Source: Nitrososphaerota archaeon (GTDB taxonomy: Archaea; Thermoproteota; Nitrososphaeria; Nitrososphaerales; CADDZS01). From it: a stretch of 64,000 bases of DNA. The translations under genes were made by a program, and so were the position numbers. This document shows, piece after piece, positions 19,301-29,118 of the stretch. How positions within the stretch are numbered: position 1 is the first letter of the stretch; the number at the start of each line of letters is the position of its first letter. The notes below the pieces were generated by a model, which was given only the letters and a program-made list of their open reading frames with translations, was not told where the DNA came from and made no database searches. Where the stretch lies: the NCBI GenBank assembly GCA_021325255.1, contig JAJPHP010000058.1:1-64000 (forward strand), given 5' to 3'.

Positions 19301-19701
19301 AAATTTCTATCAGCCTACGCGTCCTAATGAGGTTTTAGTTGGATCAACCCTTTACCCCTGCAGAGATCCGAGTCCGTGCACCTTAAGGTATGATTTGCTT
19401 TCAGGTCTGGATCGCAGTTATAGTAGTTTCTACCTCAACGTAGATCTTTTGGTTGTAATAGTCGTGGATGATGCCGAAAGGCCTTCCCCCACGAGGTACT
19501 GATGAAATTCCGTCAAGTCACTTAGGCACACGGAAAAACTTTCGAAACGACTTGTCACCTACCTTCACACGCTTTTGCTCAACAAAATCTCATTCCTGAG
19601 CGAGAAGTCGATTCTCATTCACAACCTGCAAAACTCATTTTAGATGAAAGGGTTCAATTGCGGACCAACGCCTCAAAAACAACTGTAGTTGAAAAGAATA
19701 G
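19301..19701. other. Intergenic stretch, no gene seen
   Basis: The 401-bp gap between the last secreted paralogue and the flavoprotein gene has no supported gene; a frame at 19236-19502 overlaps the preceding gene and is a shadow. Promoter elements of the flavoprotein gene should lie near 19660-19690. Confidence 0.4.
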
Positions 19702-21717
19702 TTGAAAGTGGAAAAGTTGTTTGAGCCACTCCAGGTCGGCCCCGGTCTGCTTAGAAATCGCTTCATCAGTTCTGCAAACTACAGTGCAATGTCCGAGGAA
19801 GGAGGGTTCTTCGGGGAACGTTTGGCAAGATACCACGCCGAGAAAGCGAGAGGAGGCGTTGCGCTGACAATCACAGAGGAGCTGGCTGTACACCCTTCAA
19901 CGGAGTTCGGGCTGCGTATGAACGTGAAGGCCTACGACGAGCGCTCCGTTCCTGGTTTCAAGCTCTTTACTTCGATGGTCCACGAACACGGGGCAAAAAC
20001 TGTCGGACAACTCTGGCATGGAGGAATAAATGTTTGGAACAGAGATGTGCTGGGGGCTAGAAGTCGGATTGCGCTCGGGCCCTCTCCCGCTCCCAGCCTG
20101 CAAAACCCCGACGGTGTAACCGTCGCTAAGGAAATGTCTTTGGAAGAAATTCGGGAGATCCAGGAATATTATGTTTTGACCGCTAGAAATCTTGTCGAAG
20201 GAGGATTCGACGGCGTCGAAATTCACGCCACGCATGGATATCTGCCGCACCAGTTCTTGTCACCTCTCTGCAACAAAAGAGAAGACATGTACGGGGGAAG
20301 TCCGGAGAACAGGGCGAGGTTTTTGTACGAACTCGTCGAGATGCTTGACCAAGAAATCAAAGACAAATCTATTCTAGGTGTATCTTTGGTTGGTGAAGAA
20401 TACTTCCCCGGCGGACTATCCTTGGAGGATGTCAGGCCAGTCGTCGAGAAACTCGACTCCACGCGAAAGGTTGACTACTTCAGCATCACTCCGGGCGGGT
20501 TCGGTCTCAACACGCACCTTAACAACCCGCCGATGTACTACGGTTTTGATCTCTTCAGACCTCTCTGTGCTTCTCTGAAACGATCGCTAGGGTACGCGAA
20601 ACTCTTTGCAGTAGGACGGATAAGGGATCCTTTCGAGGCCGAGGAGATAATTTCCCGCAACGTTGCGGATGCCGTCATAATGATGAGGGCGCAGATAGCA
20701 GATCCAGAACTCGTGAATAAATCAAGGGAAGGGCGATTTGACGATATCATACCATGCGTGGGATGCAACCAGGCTTGCTTTGGACACGTCGTTGTGTGGT
20801 CCATTCCGATTTCCTGTATACTGAACCCGACGATAGGAAGGGAAAAGGAATGGGGAATCGGTACGCTTGCGCCTAGCAAGAACTCAAAAAGCATTCTTGT
20901 TATTGGAGGAGGCCCGGCGGGTTGCGAAGCCGCGATCATCGCTTCAAGGCGGGGAAACAGAGTCACACTGTGCGAGAGAAGCGATGCCATCGGAGGCCAG
21001 GTTAGGGCGGTAGCGAGACTGCCAGGTCGAGAAGAATTTGGGCGTGCGGCGGTCTACTGGCAGAATCAGCTTCGAAAACTCGGAGTGAAAGTCAAGCTTA
21101 ATCACGAAGTGACATTTGAAGAAGCCCTCGACCCTCGCTATGAGGCCATCATCGTAGCAACGGGTTCGCGCGCCGAAACAAGCGGGCGCACTCCAGTACA
21201 CCAGTCTGGAATCGAAGGAATTGCAAATTGTGGAGTGGCAACGATGACTCTCGATCAATTCCTTTCGGGGGAGAGAAAACATGTAGGGCAAAACATCGTG
21301 ATCTACGATGACCAAGGGGATGCTAGGTCCGCGGCCGCAGGAGAGCTGCTCTCTTCTCAAGGATGCCGGGTGAACATCATATCAAGACATGGTATGCTTG
21401 CACAATTTGCCGACCCGACCACCCGTGCCGCTGCGCAAATCAGGGCATTTCGAAAATCCGTAAAGTTCACACCTAATACCTTGATCAACAGAGTTGAAGA
21501 CAGAATCATCTATCTGAAGGATCTCTTCACGGGAAGGGAATCGGACCTGCGCGGCGTGGATTCTCTCATTCTCGTTACATGGAGAGTTGCTGAAGACGAG
21601 ATCTATAGAGCGTTGCATGGAGCAAAGAAACCAGTCTATTGCGTTGGCGACTGCGTTTCTCCTCGAACGATCGAGGAGGCAGTTTACGAAGGGCACAAAG
21701 TTGGACGGGAAGTATGA
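19702..21717 (+). CDS. Old-yellow-enzyme / 2,4-dienoyl-CoA reductase-like flavoprotein with Fe-S cluster
   Basis: The 671-residue cytosolic oxidoreductase has an FMN-binding OYE barrel (about 1-345; QLWHGG, GFDGVEIHATHGYLPHQF), a 4Fe-4S site CVGCNQACF with a further Cys in SCILNP (about 351-375), and a C-terminal FAD/NAD(P) module starting at VIGGGPAGCEAA (about 397). This is the domain order of FadH, trimethylamine dehydrogenase and related enoate reductases. Residues H and H-G-Y-L-P in the barrel fit substrate and FMN contacts of the family. Its position just before the glyoxylate-shunt genes suggests a role in degrading unsaturated acids or other compounds to acetyl-CoA, which is inference. 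The start is TTG. Confidence 0.85.
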   Translation: MKVEKLFEPLQVGPGLLRNRFISSANYSAMSEEGGFFGERLARYHAEKARGGVALTITEELAVHPSTEFGLRMNVKAYDERSVPGFKLFTSMVHEHGAKTVGQLWHGGINVWNRDVLGARSRIALGPSPAPSLQNPDGVTVAKEMSLEEIREIQEYYVLTARNLVEGGFDGVEIHATHGYLPHQFLSPLCNKREDMYGGSPENRARFLYELVEMLDQEIKDKSILGVSLVGEEYFPGGLSLEDVRPVVEKLDSTRKVDYFSITPGGFGLNTHLNNPPMYYGFDLFRPLCASLKRSLGYAKLFAVGRIRDPFEAEEIISRNVADAVIMMRAQIADPELVNKSREGRFDDIIPCVGCNQACFGHVVVWSIPISCILNPTIGREKEWGIGTLAPSKNSKSILVIGGGPAGCEAAIIASRRGNRVTLCERSDAIGGQVRAVARLPGREEFGRAAVYWQNQLRKLGVKVKLNHEVTFEEALDPRYEAIIVATGSRAETSGRTPVHQSGIEGIANCGVATMTLDQFLSGERKHVGQNIVIYDDQGDARSAAAGELLSSQGCRVNIISRHGMLAQFADPTTRAAAQIRAFRKSVKFTPNTLINRVEDRIIYLKDLFTGRESDLRGVDSLILVTWRVAEDEIYRALHGAKKPVYCVGDCVSPRTIEEAVYEGHKVGREV

Positions 21718-21902
21718 GGGGCACGCAGGTACAGCGACCAAATCATCCTCTCTGTCCTATCGTTTGCCCTCCAATGGAGGTAGTTGCTTACGTATAGATA
21801 TGCATCAATACGAAGAGTATGTAGCTATCACATGAAATATTAAGCACACGGCAAGACTATGTAATCTCCATAGCCCTTTAATCTTAGTCGTAGCCGACAT
21901 GA

Positions 21903-22088
21903 ATGCTACGATTAATCATGATCACATACAGAGAGAGTTATGCATTTGATACAGGGTGCAAGTTCTGCGCGCAGGAACCCGAAGCGCTAGTTCCAGAAGT
22001 CAACACCAGGATATGTCCCGACTGTTTTGATTGGGCGAGCACCACAGTCGGACTGGCTAATCTAGGTATCTTTCCGGCTTCAAACTAG
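21903..22088 (+). CDS. Small Cys-pair protein, possible zinc binder
   Basis: The 61-residue frame contains CKFC (19-22) and CPDC (39-42), a four-Cys arrangement typical of a zinc knuckle. The likely start is an ATG at 21903 or the in-frame ATG at 21918 (MITYRES). It lies in the 450-bp gap between the flavoprotein and malate synthase genes on the same strand. Role unknown. Such small zinc proteins are common in archaea and often bind nucleic acid or a partner. The Cys spacing is the main support, so this remains tentative. Confidence 0.5.
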   Translation: MLRLIMITYRESYAFDTGCKFCAQEPEALVPEVNTRICPDCFDWASTTVGLANLGIFPASN

Positions 22089-22142
22089 TCAGCACACGTG
22101 CAAGTTGAAACTCTGTCTTCCTTTTCCTAGACTAGAGAATCT

Positions 22143-22152
22143 CTCCTAGGAG
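22143..22152. promoter_or_regulatory. Palindrome before malate synthase
   Basis: CTCCTAGGAG is a perfect 10-bp palindrome ending 15 bases before the ATG at 22168. It overlaps the most likely leader region and could be an operator; it also contains a weak GGAG ribosome-binding word. Confidence 0.3.
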
Positions 22153-22167
22153 TCCTGCATACTGCAA

Positions 22168-23823
22168 ATGATGACCACGATTGCTTCACAGTTTGGCAGC
22201 ATCCGAGTCAGGCCGGGCCAAAGTCACGACGCTAGTTCTGCGGAATCGAAAGGGATTCTCACCAGTGATGCGCTTGAATTCATAGCCAAGCTCTCAGGAG
22301 AATTCGATCAACGCAGAGTCCAGCTTCTGGGAGAAAGGGAACGCAGGCAGAGAAAACTTGATCGAAGTCCGGAATTGGATTTCTTGAAAAGTACAGAGGA
22401 AATCAGGTCATCCGAGTGGAGAGTGGCGCCTGCTCCCAAAGATCTTCTAGACCGCCGGGTTGAGATCACGGGCCCTTCTGGCGATTCAAAGATGATGATC
22501 AACGCATTCAACTCCGGCGCGAGCACATACATGGCGGATTTTGAGGACGCGCAGTCTCCGACGTGGGAGGCGACTATGGATGGTCAGATCAACCTGAGAG
22601 ACGCTATCAGAAGAGAAATTTCGTTTGAGAGCACAGAGGGAAAGAGATACTCTCTAAACGAAGGCAGAATAGCCACGCTGATTGTTCGCCCGCGCGGATG
22701 GCACCTCGACGAAAAGCACATCGAGATTTCCGGAACGCCAATCTCGGCTTCGTTGTTTGATTTTGGATTGTTTCTCTACACAAATGCGGATCAGCTCAGG
22801 GCAAACGGAAGTGGGCCTTACTTTTACCTGCCCAAGATCGAAAGCCATCTCGAGGCAAGGCTGTGGAATGAGGTTCTTGACTTTGCGGAGCAGGAGCTCG
22901 GGTTAGCTCGTGGGATAATCAGGGCCACAGTGCTGATTGAGACGATAACCGCTGCCTTCGAGATGGATGAGATCCTCTACGAGTTGAGAAAGCATTCCAC
23001 GGGGCTAAACTGCGGCCGCTGGGACTATATTTTCAGCTTCATCAAGAAATTCCGCAACCATCCCGAATTCCTCACCCCAGATCGAGCCGAGGTAACAATG
23101 GATCGTGGTTTTCTGAGGTCCTACGTCGATCTCCTCGTCAGAACCTGCCACCGCCGAGGAGCGCATGCGATAGGAGGCATGTCGGCGTACATTCCGGTCA
23201 AGGGTGACGAGCAAAAGAACAGAGCCGCTTTTAGAAAAGTGAAGGAAGATAAACTGAGGGAAGTTAGGGCGGGCCACGATGGCACGTGGGTGGCGCATCC
23301 AGGTCTCGTTCATGTTGCGAAGGAGGTCTTCGACGAACACATGAAGGGCCTAAATCAAATATCGAACGTACGGAATGGCATACAAGAAATCACGGCGAGC
23401 GACCTTCTTGCGGTTCCGACTGGCAACATTACTGAAGAAGGCCTTACGACGAATATCGGCGTTGCGATAAGGTACATCGCTTCGTGGCTTGGCGGAAGAG
23501 GTGCAGTTCCGATTAACAACATGATGGAGGATACCGCGACTGCGGAGATCTGCAGGGCCCAGGTCTGGCAGTGGTTGAGACACGGAGCGCGCATGAGAGA
23601 CGGCCGGGCTGTAGACCTGGGTCTCGTGAGGCATGTCGCGATGCAGGAACTTTCAGAATTGTATAAAACTCTCGGGCCGGAGCTTTTCGGTTTCGGTAAC
23701 TTTGAACTTGCGGCGACGCTATTTGATCGACTTGTCTCAGCTCATTTCTTTTCAGAATTTCTGACAACCCCTGCGTATATACATCTCCTCTCCATTGAGA
23801 AGATGAACAACTTTCGAGGGTGA
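22168..23823 (+). CDS. aceB: Malate synthase
   Basis: The 551-residue enzyme condenses glyoxylate with acetyl-CoA to give malate, the second step of the glyoxylate shunt. It has the malate synthase A layout: [28 protein letters not shown] with the active-site Arg, [14 protein letters not shown] with Mg ligand Glu, and [11 protein letters not shown] with the catalytic Asp (D455). The length matches the A isoform (about 530 residues), not the 720-residue G isoform. The two ATG codons at 22168 and 22171 are both possible starts. The isocitrate lyase gene follows directly, so the two are co-transcribed and the complete shunt is encoded here. Confidence 0.95.
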   Translation: MMTTIASQFGSIRVRPGQSHDASSAESKGILTSDALEFIAKLSGEFDQRRVQLLGERERRQRKLDRSPELDFLKSTEEIRSSEWRVAPAPKDLLDRRVEITGPSGDSKMMINAFNSGASTYMADFEDAQSPTWEATMDGQINLRDAIRREISFESTEGKRYSLNEGRIATLIVRPRGWHLDEKHIEISGTPISASLFDFGLFLYTNADQLRANGSGPYFYLPKIESHLEARLWNEVLDFAEQELGLARGIIRATVLIETITAAFEMDEILYELRKHSTGLNCGRWDYIFSFIKKFRNHPEFLTPDRAEVTMDRGFLRSYVDLLVRTCHRRGAHAIGGMSAYIPVKGDEQKNRAAFRKVKEDKLREVRAGHDGTWVAHPGLVHVAKEVFDEHMKGLNQISNVRNGIQEITASDLLAVPTGNITEEGLTTNIGVAIRYIASWLGGRGAVPINNMMEDTATAEICRAQVWQWLRHGARMRDGRAVDLGLVRHVAMQELSELYKTLGPELFGFGNFELAATLFDRLVSAHFFSEFLTTPAYIHLLSIEKMNNFRG

Positions 23824-23867
23824 AGCGAAGAGGCGGCAAAAGGAAACGGAATGACAAGGTGGGTTTG

Positions 23868-25193
23868 ATGATTACAATGACAGAAGATTCAATTGAGAAC
23901 ATAGAACGGACGTGGGAGGAGGACGAGCGCTGGAGGGAAGTTGTAAGACCTTACAGCGCAAGGGATGTGCAAGACTTGCGTAGCTCTCTGCGGATCGAGC
24001 ATACGCTGGCACGTGCTGGAGCTCAGAAACTCTGGAGTATGCTTCATCCAGAGGTTGCTGGAAAAATACAGAGCCCTCCGCTCATTCGTGCGCTCGGCGC
24101 TGTAACCGGGCACCAGGCCGTCGAGATGGTCGAGGCCGGCCTGAAAGCAATCTACGTGAGCGGTTGGCAGGTTGCCGCAGACGCAAACCTCTCCGGAAAC
24201 ACATACCCTGACCAGAGCCTTTACCCCTCGGATAGCGTCCCGGAGCTGGTCAGGCGCATCAACAAGGCTCTTGAGCGCGCCGACCACATCCACCGCCTTG
24301 AGGGAAGAAAGAAAGACATCGATTGGTTTGTCCCGATAGTTGCGGACGGCGAGGCAGGGTTTGGAGGATCTCTGAATGTCTTTGAGCTCACAAAGCAGAT
24401 GATAGAGGCCGGTGCCGCTGCCGTGCACTACGAAGATCAGCTGTCCTCTGAGAAAAAGTGCGGACACCTGGGTGGAAAAGTGCTCGTTCCGACAAGCCAG
24501 TTCATAAGGAGCTTGATCGCAGCAAGACTTGCGGCGGACGTGCTTGACACGCCAACCCTCATCATAGCTAGGACGGACGCAGAGAGCGCCACGCTGATCA
24601 CAAGTGACATCGATCCGAGGGATCGCAAGTTTGTAAGCGACGGCGAGCGAACGCCTGAGGGCTTTTACAGATTCAGGTCTTCTCTCGATTCCGCGATCGA
24701 AAGAGGACTAGCCTATGCGCCGTATTCCGACATGCTGTGGTTTGAAACATCGCACCCAGACATGGAGGAGGCTCGCAAATTTGCGCAGGCAATTCACAAT
24801 GAGTATCCAAGCAAAGTTCTGTCTTACAACTGCTCGCCATCCTTTAACTGGGAGAAGAACCTCTCGCCTAATGAGATAGCCTCGTTCCAGGAGGAACTTT
24901 CGACGCTGGGCTATGGTTTTCAGTTCATAACGCTCGCGGGCTTCCACTCGCTGAATCACTCCATGTTTGAACTATCACGAGAGTATGCCACGCAGGGCAT
25001 GCCCGCGTACGTTCGCCTGCAGAGGAAGGAGTTCGCCAGCGTGGAGAATGCGGGTTACGAGGCCGTGAAGCACCAGAGATTCGTAGGTACCGCTTACTTC
25101 GACAGAGTCTCAGAGGTCATCACGAGCGGTCTCTCTTCGACATCCGCGATGAAGGGCTCGACAGAAGAAGCCCAGTTCGTAGAGAACAAGTGA
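23868..25193 (+). CDS. aceA: Isocitrate lyase
   Basis: The enzyme splits isocitrate into succinate and glyoxylate, feeding malate synthase. KKCGHLGGK carries the catalytic Cys (C198 from this start); [29 protein letters not shown] and NCSPSFNW are further signature segments. The open frame extends to a GTG at 23820 overlapping the malate synthase stop by four bases, but the ATG at 23868 has an AAGGTGGG ribosome-binding site a few bases upstream and gives 441 residues, close to the usual 430. Both genes together allow net carbon gain from acetate, fatty acids or other C2-yielding substrates. Ammonia-oxidising Thaumarchaeota are not known for this shunt, so it supports a heterotrophic lifestyle. 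Confidence 0.95.
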   Translation: MITMTEDSIENIERTWEEDERWREVVRPYSARDVQDLRSSLRIEHTLARAGAQKLWSMLHPEVAGKIQSPPLIRALGAVTGHQAVEMVEAGLKAIYVSGWQVAADANLSGNTYPDQSLYPSDSVPELVRRINKALERADHIHRLEGRKKDIDWFVPIVADGEAGFGGSLNVFELTKQMIEAGAAAVHYEDQLSSEKKCGHLGGKVLVPTSQFIRSLIAARLAADVLDTPTLIIARTDAESATLITSDIDPRDRKFVSDGERTPEGFYRFRSSLDSAIERGLAYAPYSDMLWFETSHPDMEEARKFAQAIHNEYPSKVLSYNCSPSFNWEKNLSPNEIASFQEELSTLGYGFQFITLAGFHSLNHSMFELSREYATQGMPAYVRLQRKEFASVENAGYEAVKHQRFVGTAYFDRVSEVITSGLSSTSAMKGSTEEAQFVENK

Positions 25194-25333
25194 GAATAGC
25201 AAGAACGAAAGAAGGAGGCATTGATCTGCAAATGCTACCCATGTCCCAATCCTTTTTCCAAAGGCCTGACAAATCAGGCAATCTCCTATTCTTCTTCCTA
25301 TTCTGAATTCAACAGGCGCCGCTCTTCACATTC

Positions 25334-26761
25334 TCAGCGAGAGGCTGAAGCATCTTTTGCGCCTATCTTAGCCGTGGGCAGAATCGTCGCCGCAACTATG
25401 ACTGCCAGGACAATCGCAGTTATCTGGAAGCCCGCAAGGAACTCTGACCTTACTAGAGAGCCTGTTGGCAATGACTGCGCGTTCTGCAGTAACGTCGAAA
25501 GTGCACTGTATGGAATCCCAAGCGTAATGAGGAGTATTATGAGGCCGTAACTTGCTGTAAATCCTATATTGAAAATCGTGTTCATGAATGCTGAAGCGAC
25601 GCCTCTTCTTATTGGCGGCACAGAAGCCATGATTGCCCTGCTCAAAGGCATGGTAAAGAAACCGCTGCCGATCCCGATCAAAGTGAGTGCGAATGCCACC
25701 ACAGCATACAACACGGTCTCGCCGAAAGTTGAGACTATCACAAGACCTGCTGCAATTATTGCGAGGCCGAGGATCGCGAGTATTCTTGGATCGTATCTGT
25801 CCGAGAGCTTGCCGCTTGCGAGCGTGGAGAAGAGATAAGACAACTCAAGTGGCAAAACCGCAATGCCGGCTTGGAGAGGAGTGTAACCCAGCCCAAGCTG
25901 CAAGTACAACGGAACGAGAAGGAGGATGCCAGCCCATGCTAGACCGAGTAGAAGCTGTGCGATGTTCCCCATTGCGAACGGCCTGATTGAGAACAGCTTC
26001 GGATCTAGCAAGGGGCTGTGCTTCTTTGATTCATACCTGAAAAAGACAATCAACAGAGTGAGTCCAACTATGAAGAAGACTATCCCCTCGCCGAGCGAGA
26101 GTGCAAATCCATAGCCAAGAAAAGTCAGCGCCAAGAGGACAAGTGTGAGCCCGACAGAGAATAGGACAAACCCGGTCCAATCCATTTGCCTTGACGTGTC
26201 TTTTGCGGCGATTTCTCTGAGCCTGATGTGCGCCCACACCGTGCCGAAGATTCCGATCGGAATGTTCACGTAAAACAGACCGCGCCAGTCCACAACTGAA
26301 AGAATCAAACCCGAAAGTGTCAGACCGGCCATCGCGCCAACACGAAATCCAGTTGCGTTTATTCCGAGCATCGAACCGAGCTCGTTTCTCGGTGTCGCGT
26401 CGGTGATAATCGCCGCGCTATTTGCACTGATGAGTGCGGCTCCGCTCCCTTGTAGGAACCTGCACGATATCAGCATGTAGGGATTGATCGAGAGCGCGCA
26501 GAGCGCGGAGCCCACAGTGAACACAATGAAACCCAAATTGTAGAGCTTTACACGCCCGAAGATATCGGCAATCCTGCCAAAGACCAAGAGGAAGATTGTC
26601 GCCGAGAGCAGGTACGCTTGGGTGATCCAAACAACTTCCTCGGCGCCCGCGTTGAGCTGCGACGCGATTGTTGGGAGACCGATGATAGCGATCCTGGTAT
26701 CGATACCGCCCATGGTGGCACCGACAGTTGTGACTGTGAGCGCCGTCCACTTGTACTCCAC
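25334..26761 (-). CDS. MFS transporter, EmrB/QacA (DHA2) type
   Basis: The 475-residue protein has about 14 hydrophobic helices. GIDTRIAIIGLPTIASQL in helix 1 and GRIADIFGRVKLYNLG between helices 2 and 3 (motif A) are signatures of the drug:H+ antiporter-2 family. GFRVGAMAGLTLSGLI is motif C, typical of exporters. It should pump small organic compounds out of the cell using the proton gradient. The start is GTG. It converges on the isocitrate lyase gene with about 140 bases between them. Confidence 0.85.
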   Translation of the reverse strand: MEYKWTALTVTTVGATMGGIDTRIAIIGLPTIASQLNAGAEEVVWITQAYLLSATIFLLVFGRIADIFGRVKLYNLGFIVFTVGSALCALSINPYMLISCRFLQGSGAALISANSAAIITDATPRNELGSMLGINATGFRVGAMAGLTLSGLILSVVDWRGLFYVNIPIGIFGTVWAHIRLREIAAKDTSRQMDWTGFVLFSVGLTLVLLALTFLGYGFALSLGEGIVFFIVGLTLLIVFFRYESKKHSPLLDPKLFSIRPFAMGNIAQLLLGLAWAGILLLVPLYLQLGLGYTPLQAGIAVLPLELSYLFSTLASGKLSDRYDPRILAILGLAIIAAGLVIVSTFGETVLYAVVAFALTLIGIGSGFFTMPLSRAIMASVPPIRRGVASAFMNTIFNIGFTASYGLIILLITLGIPYSALSTLLQNAQSLPTGSLVRSEFLAGFQITAIVLAVIVAATILPTAKIGAKDASASR

Positions 26762-27959
26762 TTGAAAAGCACGACAGCAGTTCGCTTCATTCTCATAGCC
26801 GAGGACTTAATCATTCCGCAGGCATATTGTTAGTAGTAGAAGTTGGGAGATTACTGAAGTGTGCAAATTGAGATTCACAATTCTTCGTTACTCAAAACAG
26901 AAATGAGAGGCGTTGATGTTCGCAGTAAAGAATTGTTCGGCAGGAGCGATACAAGTTTGGAGTCCGTAATCTGAGCGCCCTTGTAACAGTGTAACGTTCA
27001 AATCGTATCTCAAGATCCAATCACCCAGCCATTTTCCGAATTTGGGCTGGACGTTGAAATGACCCATTTTGTTCATTCAGGGTCCTCCGCGATGCTTCCC
27101 AAAGCCGCGTTAGGGCGACTGTCGAATCTGCAATTGCTGATAACTTTGCATATAACACAAGCCTGAGCTCGAACGGTCATTCATTTTTTGCTAGATCTGT
27201 TAGGGTTACGCAGCTTGCTTCGCAATGTTTAGGACGAGAACATTGTGTTTCAAGCTCTTCAAGCCGAATTGATCACCTGTTCTCGACAATTGTCGAGAAA
27301 GCGAGGGGGTACCCCCCTAGAGGGGGTACGTAACGGAGCTAATTTGCTATTTAAAGCGGGAAATTGAGAGGTAAGCTTCCCTTTATCGGCTCGATAGAGT
27401 TAGGGCACAAGAGTTTCAGATTTTTCGGATTTTCGAGGATGTTTTGTGAATTCCGCCGCTCACATAACACGCTGTGAGAAGAATCCGCGGTGTGGAATTC
27501 AATGGAACAGTGCAAAAACTCCACAATTATTGTATCCGCTGCCGGCTTTGTCGGGAGTTCTTCAGAACGTTCGTCGAGATTCAAGCAAACTCTCGCCCCT
27601 ATTCTATGGCCCATCTAGTCCTATCACGCAGGCGTGCAGTAGTAGATGAACAAGTTGAATGCCGCGCGAATGTCGCCCATGCCGGCTCCGTTGTCTACGT
27701 TTCTGGAACTGTGCAGACGAGAGGATATTCCACGCTTCTCGTATCTTTGAGCTTCTCGACACTCGTCCAGATATAAAGTGGGTACACCGGTGTGAATATG
27801 CCATTCAGAGCGAGATTCTGAACGGGTGGAACTAAAAGACGCTATAGAGTTTTGATGTATATACAGATAGAACGCCTAAATCGAACACGAGATTAAAGGA
27901 GTTTGCAAAGGTCTCTTGCTTTCGTGCTAACGGTTCGGCCTAACGAGAGATGACTTTTT
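26762..27959. other. Large gene-free stretch carrying repeat copy A
   Basis: No convincing gene is found in 1.2 kb. It holds repeat copy A (core 27261-27363, wider homology about 27218-27545). A minus-strand frame at 26888-27076 (62 residues) and a plus frame at 27474-27776 have no recognisable features. Within the wider repeat, a minus frame contains RRNSQNILENPK, which resembles RRNFQIILENPK read from copy B, so a decayed coding sequence may underlie the outer part of the element. Confidence 0.5.
27261..27363 (+). repeat. Repeat copy A: 103-bp core, inverted relative to copy B
   Basis: The sequence matches the reverse complement of 47791-47893 at 101 of 103 positions. It contains the perfect 20-bp palindrome TTCTCGACAATTGTCGAGAA (27280-27299), the palindrome GGGGGTACCCCC with a second GGGGGTAC shortly after, and ATTTAAA near 27350-27356, which could be a TATA box. 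Flanking homology, clearly weaker, extends to about 27218 on the left and 27545 on the right. No coding capacity spans the core. Confidence 0.85.
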
Positions 27960-28985
27960 CTAGTTGGTTTCTTTCCGCTGAGCAATGCTGCGTAGAGGAC
28001 GACCTTGAATAAGTTCCAAAGTTAGGCACACAGAGCAAACGGGGCCGGTCGAGACGGAGCCACACCTCTCGCACCGCATCGCCTTTTTCATCTTTGAAGG
28101 TGAGAGTTCAAGAGACGACGAGATACCCAATACTGTTCTCAAAGTGCCGTACTTTATTCCGGGGTGCTTTGATTCAAGCTCGTTCAGATGAAGTCTGATT
28201 TCGCTCCTTATCCCCTCATCCATGTAAGGGCATGATTCGCTCTGGAAAGGGAGGTTGTTCAGATACGCAAAGAGAGCGATTTCCTGTTCATATATCTCGA
28301 TCATTGGCTTGATTCGTCTTAGCTTGAACTCCGAGTTACTCCCGGACGAGGAAGGGTCTAGCCACGATATTCTTTCTAGGTCACCGGAGTACAGGTTTAT
28401 GAAGAAAGTCTGGAGCATATCGTCCAGGTTGTGGGCAGTCGCAACCACGTTGACGCCAAGTTGCTCGGCCGCCCTGTCGATGGATCTTCTCCTGAGCGGT
28501 CCGCAGACCGCACATGAGGTCGTCCTCACCCCCTTTGAGCTTCTATCCTTCAACGCACTGTCGAGCGTCTGCCCAAAGAACTCCCTGTACGAGCAAACGA
28601 GCAGCTCGACGGATAGTTTCTCCGCAAGATCTTTCGCATTCTTGATTGCTTCCTCTCGATAACCTTCTATCCCTTCGTCAATAGTGAGTGCAAAGAGTTT
28701 TGTTCCATGTCCCTGTGTTATCTTGCTCAGGATGTAAAGAAGCGAGGTAGAGTCTTTCCCTCCAGAAACAGCAACGCCAACCTTGTCGCCGTATCTTAAC
28801 ATCTCGTACTTGGAGATCGTCTTCTTTACCTTCCCAATTATGGAATTGTTGAAGCATTCGGCGCAGAGTGACTCGCCATTGTAAGCTCGAAAGTACACCG
28901 TCTTTCCTCCACAGCGGCAGCGGAGACTCTTAGCAGCCCTTCTTGGATTCGATGGAGCGCTGTTGACATTTCTGATAATTGGCAT
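27960..28985 (-). CDS. ncsA: tRNA 2-thiolation protein, NcsA/CTU1 (TtcA) family
   Basis: The ATP-pyrophosphatase adenylates U34 of tRNA for thiolation in the cytosol. From the ATG at 28985 the 341-residue product has an N-terminal zinc-binding region (CxC at 23-25, CAEC at 41-44), the PP-loop SGGKDS (74-79), CAVCGPLRRR with catalytic-type Cys residues, TAHNLDDM, and a C-terminal CERCG...CSVC zinc site. This is the Ncs6/CTU1 plan. The frame is open to 29153, but the extra 56 residues would overlap the divergent protease gene and are not conserved in type, so the ATG start is preferred. It is divergent from the site-2 protease gene. Confidence 0.88.
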   Translation of the reverse strand: MPIIRNVNSAPSNPRRAAKSLRCRCGGKTVYFRAYNGESLCAECFNNSIIGKVKKTISKYEMLRYGDKVGVAVSGGKDSTSLLYILSKITQGHGTKLFALTIDEGIEGYREEAIKNAKDLAEKLSVELLVCSYREFFGQTLDSALKDRSSKGVRTTSCAVCGPLRRRSIDRAAEQLGVNVVATAHNLDDMLQTFFINLYSGDLERISWLDPSSSGSNSEFKLRRIKPMIEIYEQEIALFAYLNNLPFQSESCPYMDEGIRSEIRLHLNELESKHPGIKYGTLRTVLGISSSLELSPSKMKKAMRCERCGSVSTGPVCSVCLTLELIQGRPLRSIAQRKETN

Positions 28986-29118
28986 TGCTTGGCCGGCTTG
29001 ATCAGAACCGCCCGAAAGGGAGGCAGTACGAATGAATTTGACCGGTTCCAACTCTGGCTTGACCGTCTTACTGCAATCAGAGTTGGTACTAACCTTATTA
29101 GCATTGATTCCAGAAATG

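Noticed and set aside
26888..27076. 62-residue frame on the minus strand near repeat A
   Set aside because: No family pattern, no counterpart near repeat B, and no promoter or ribosome-binding site.
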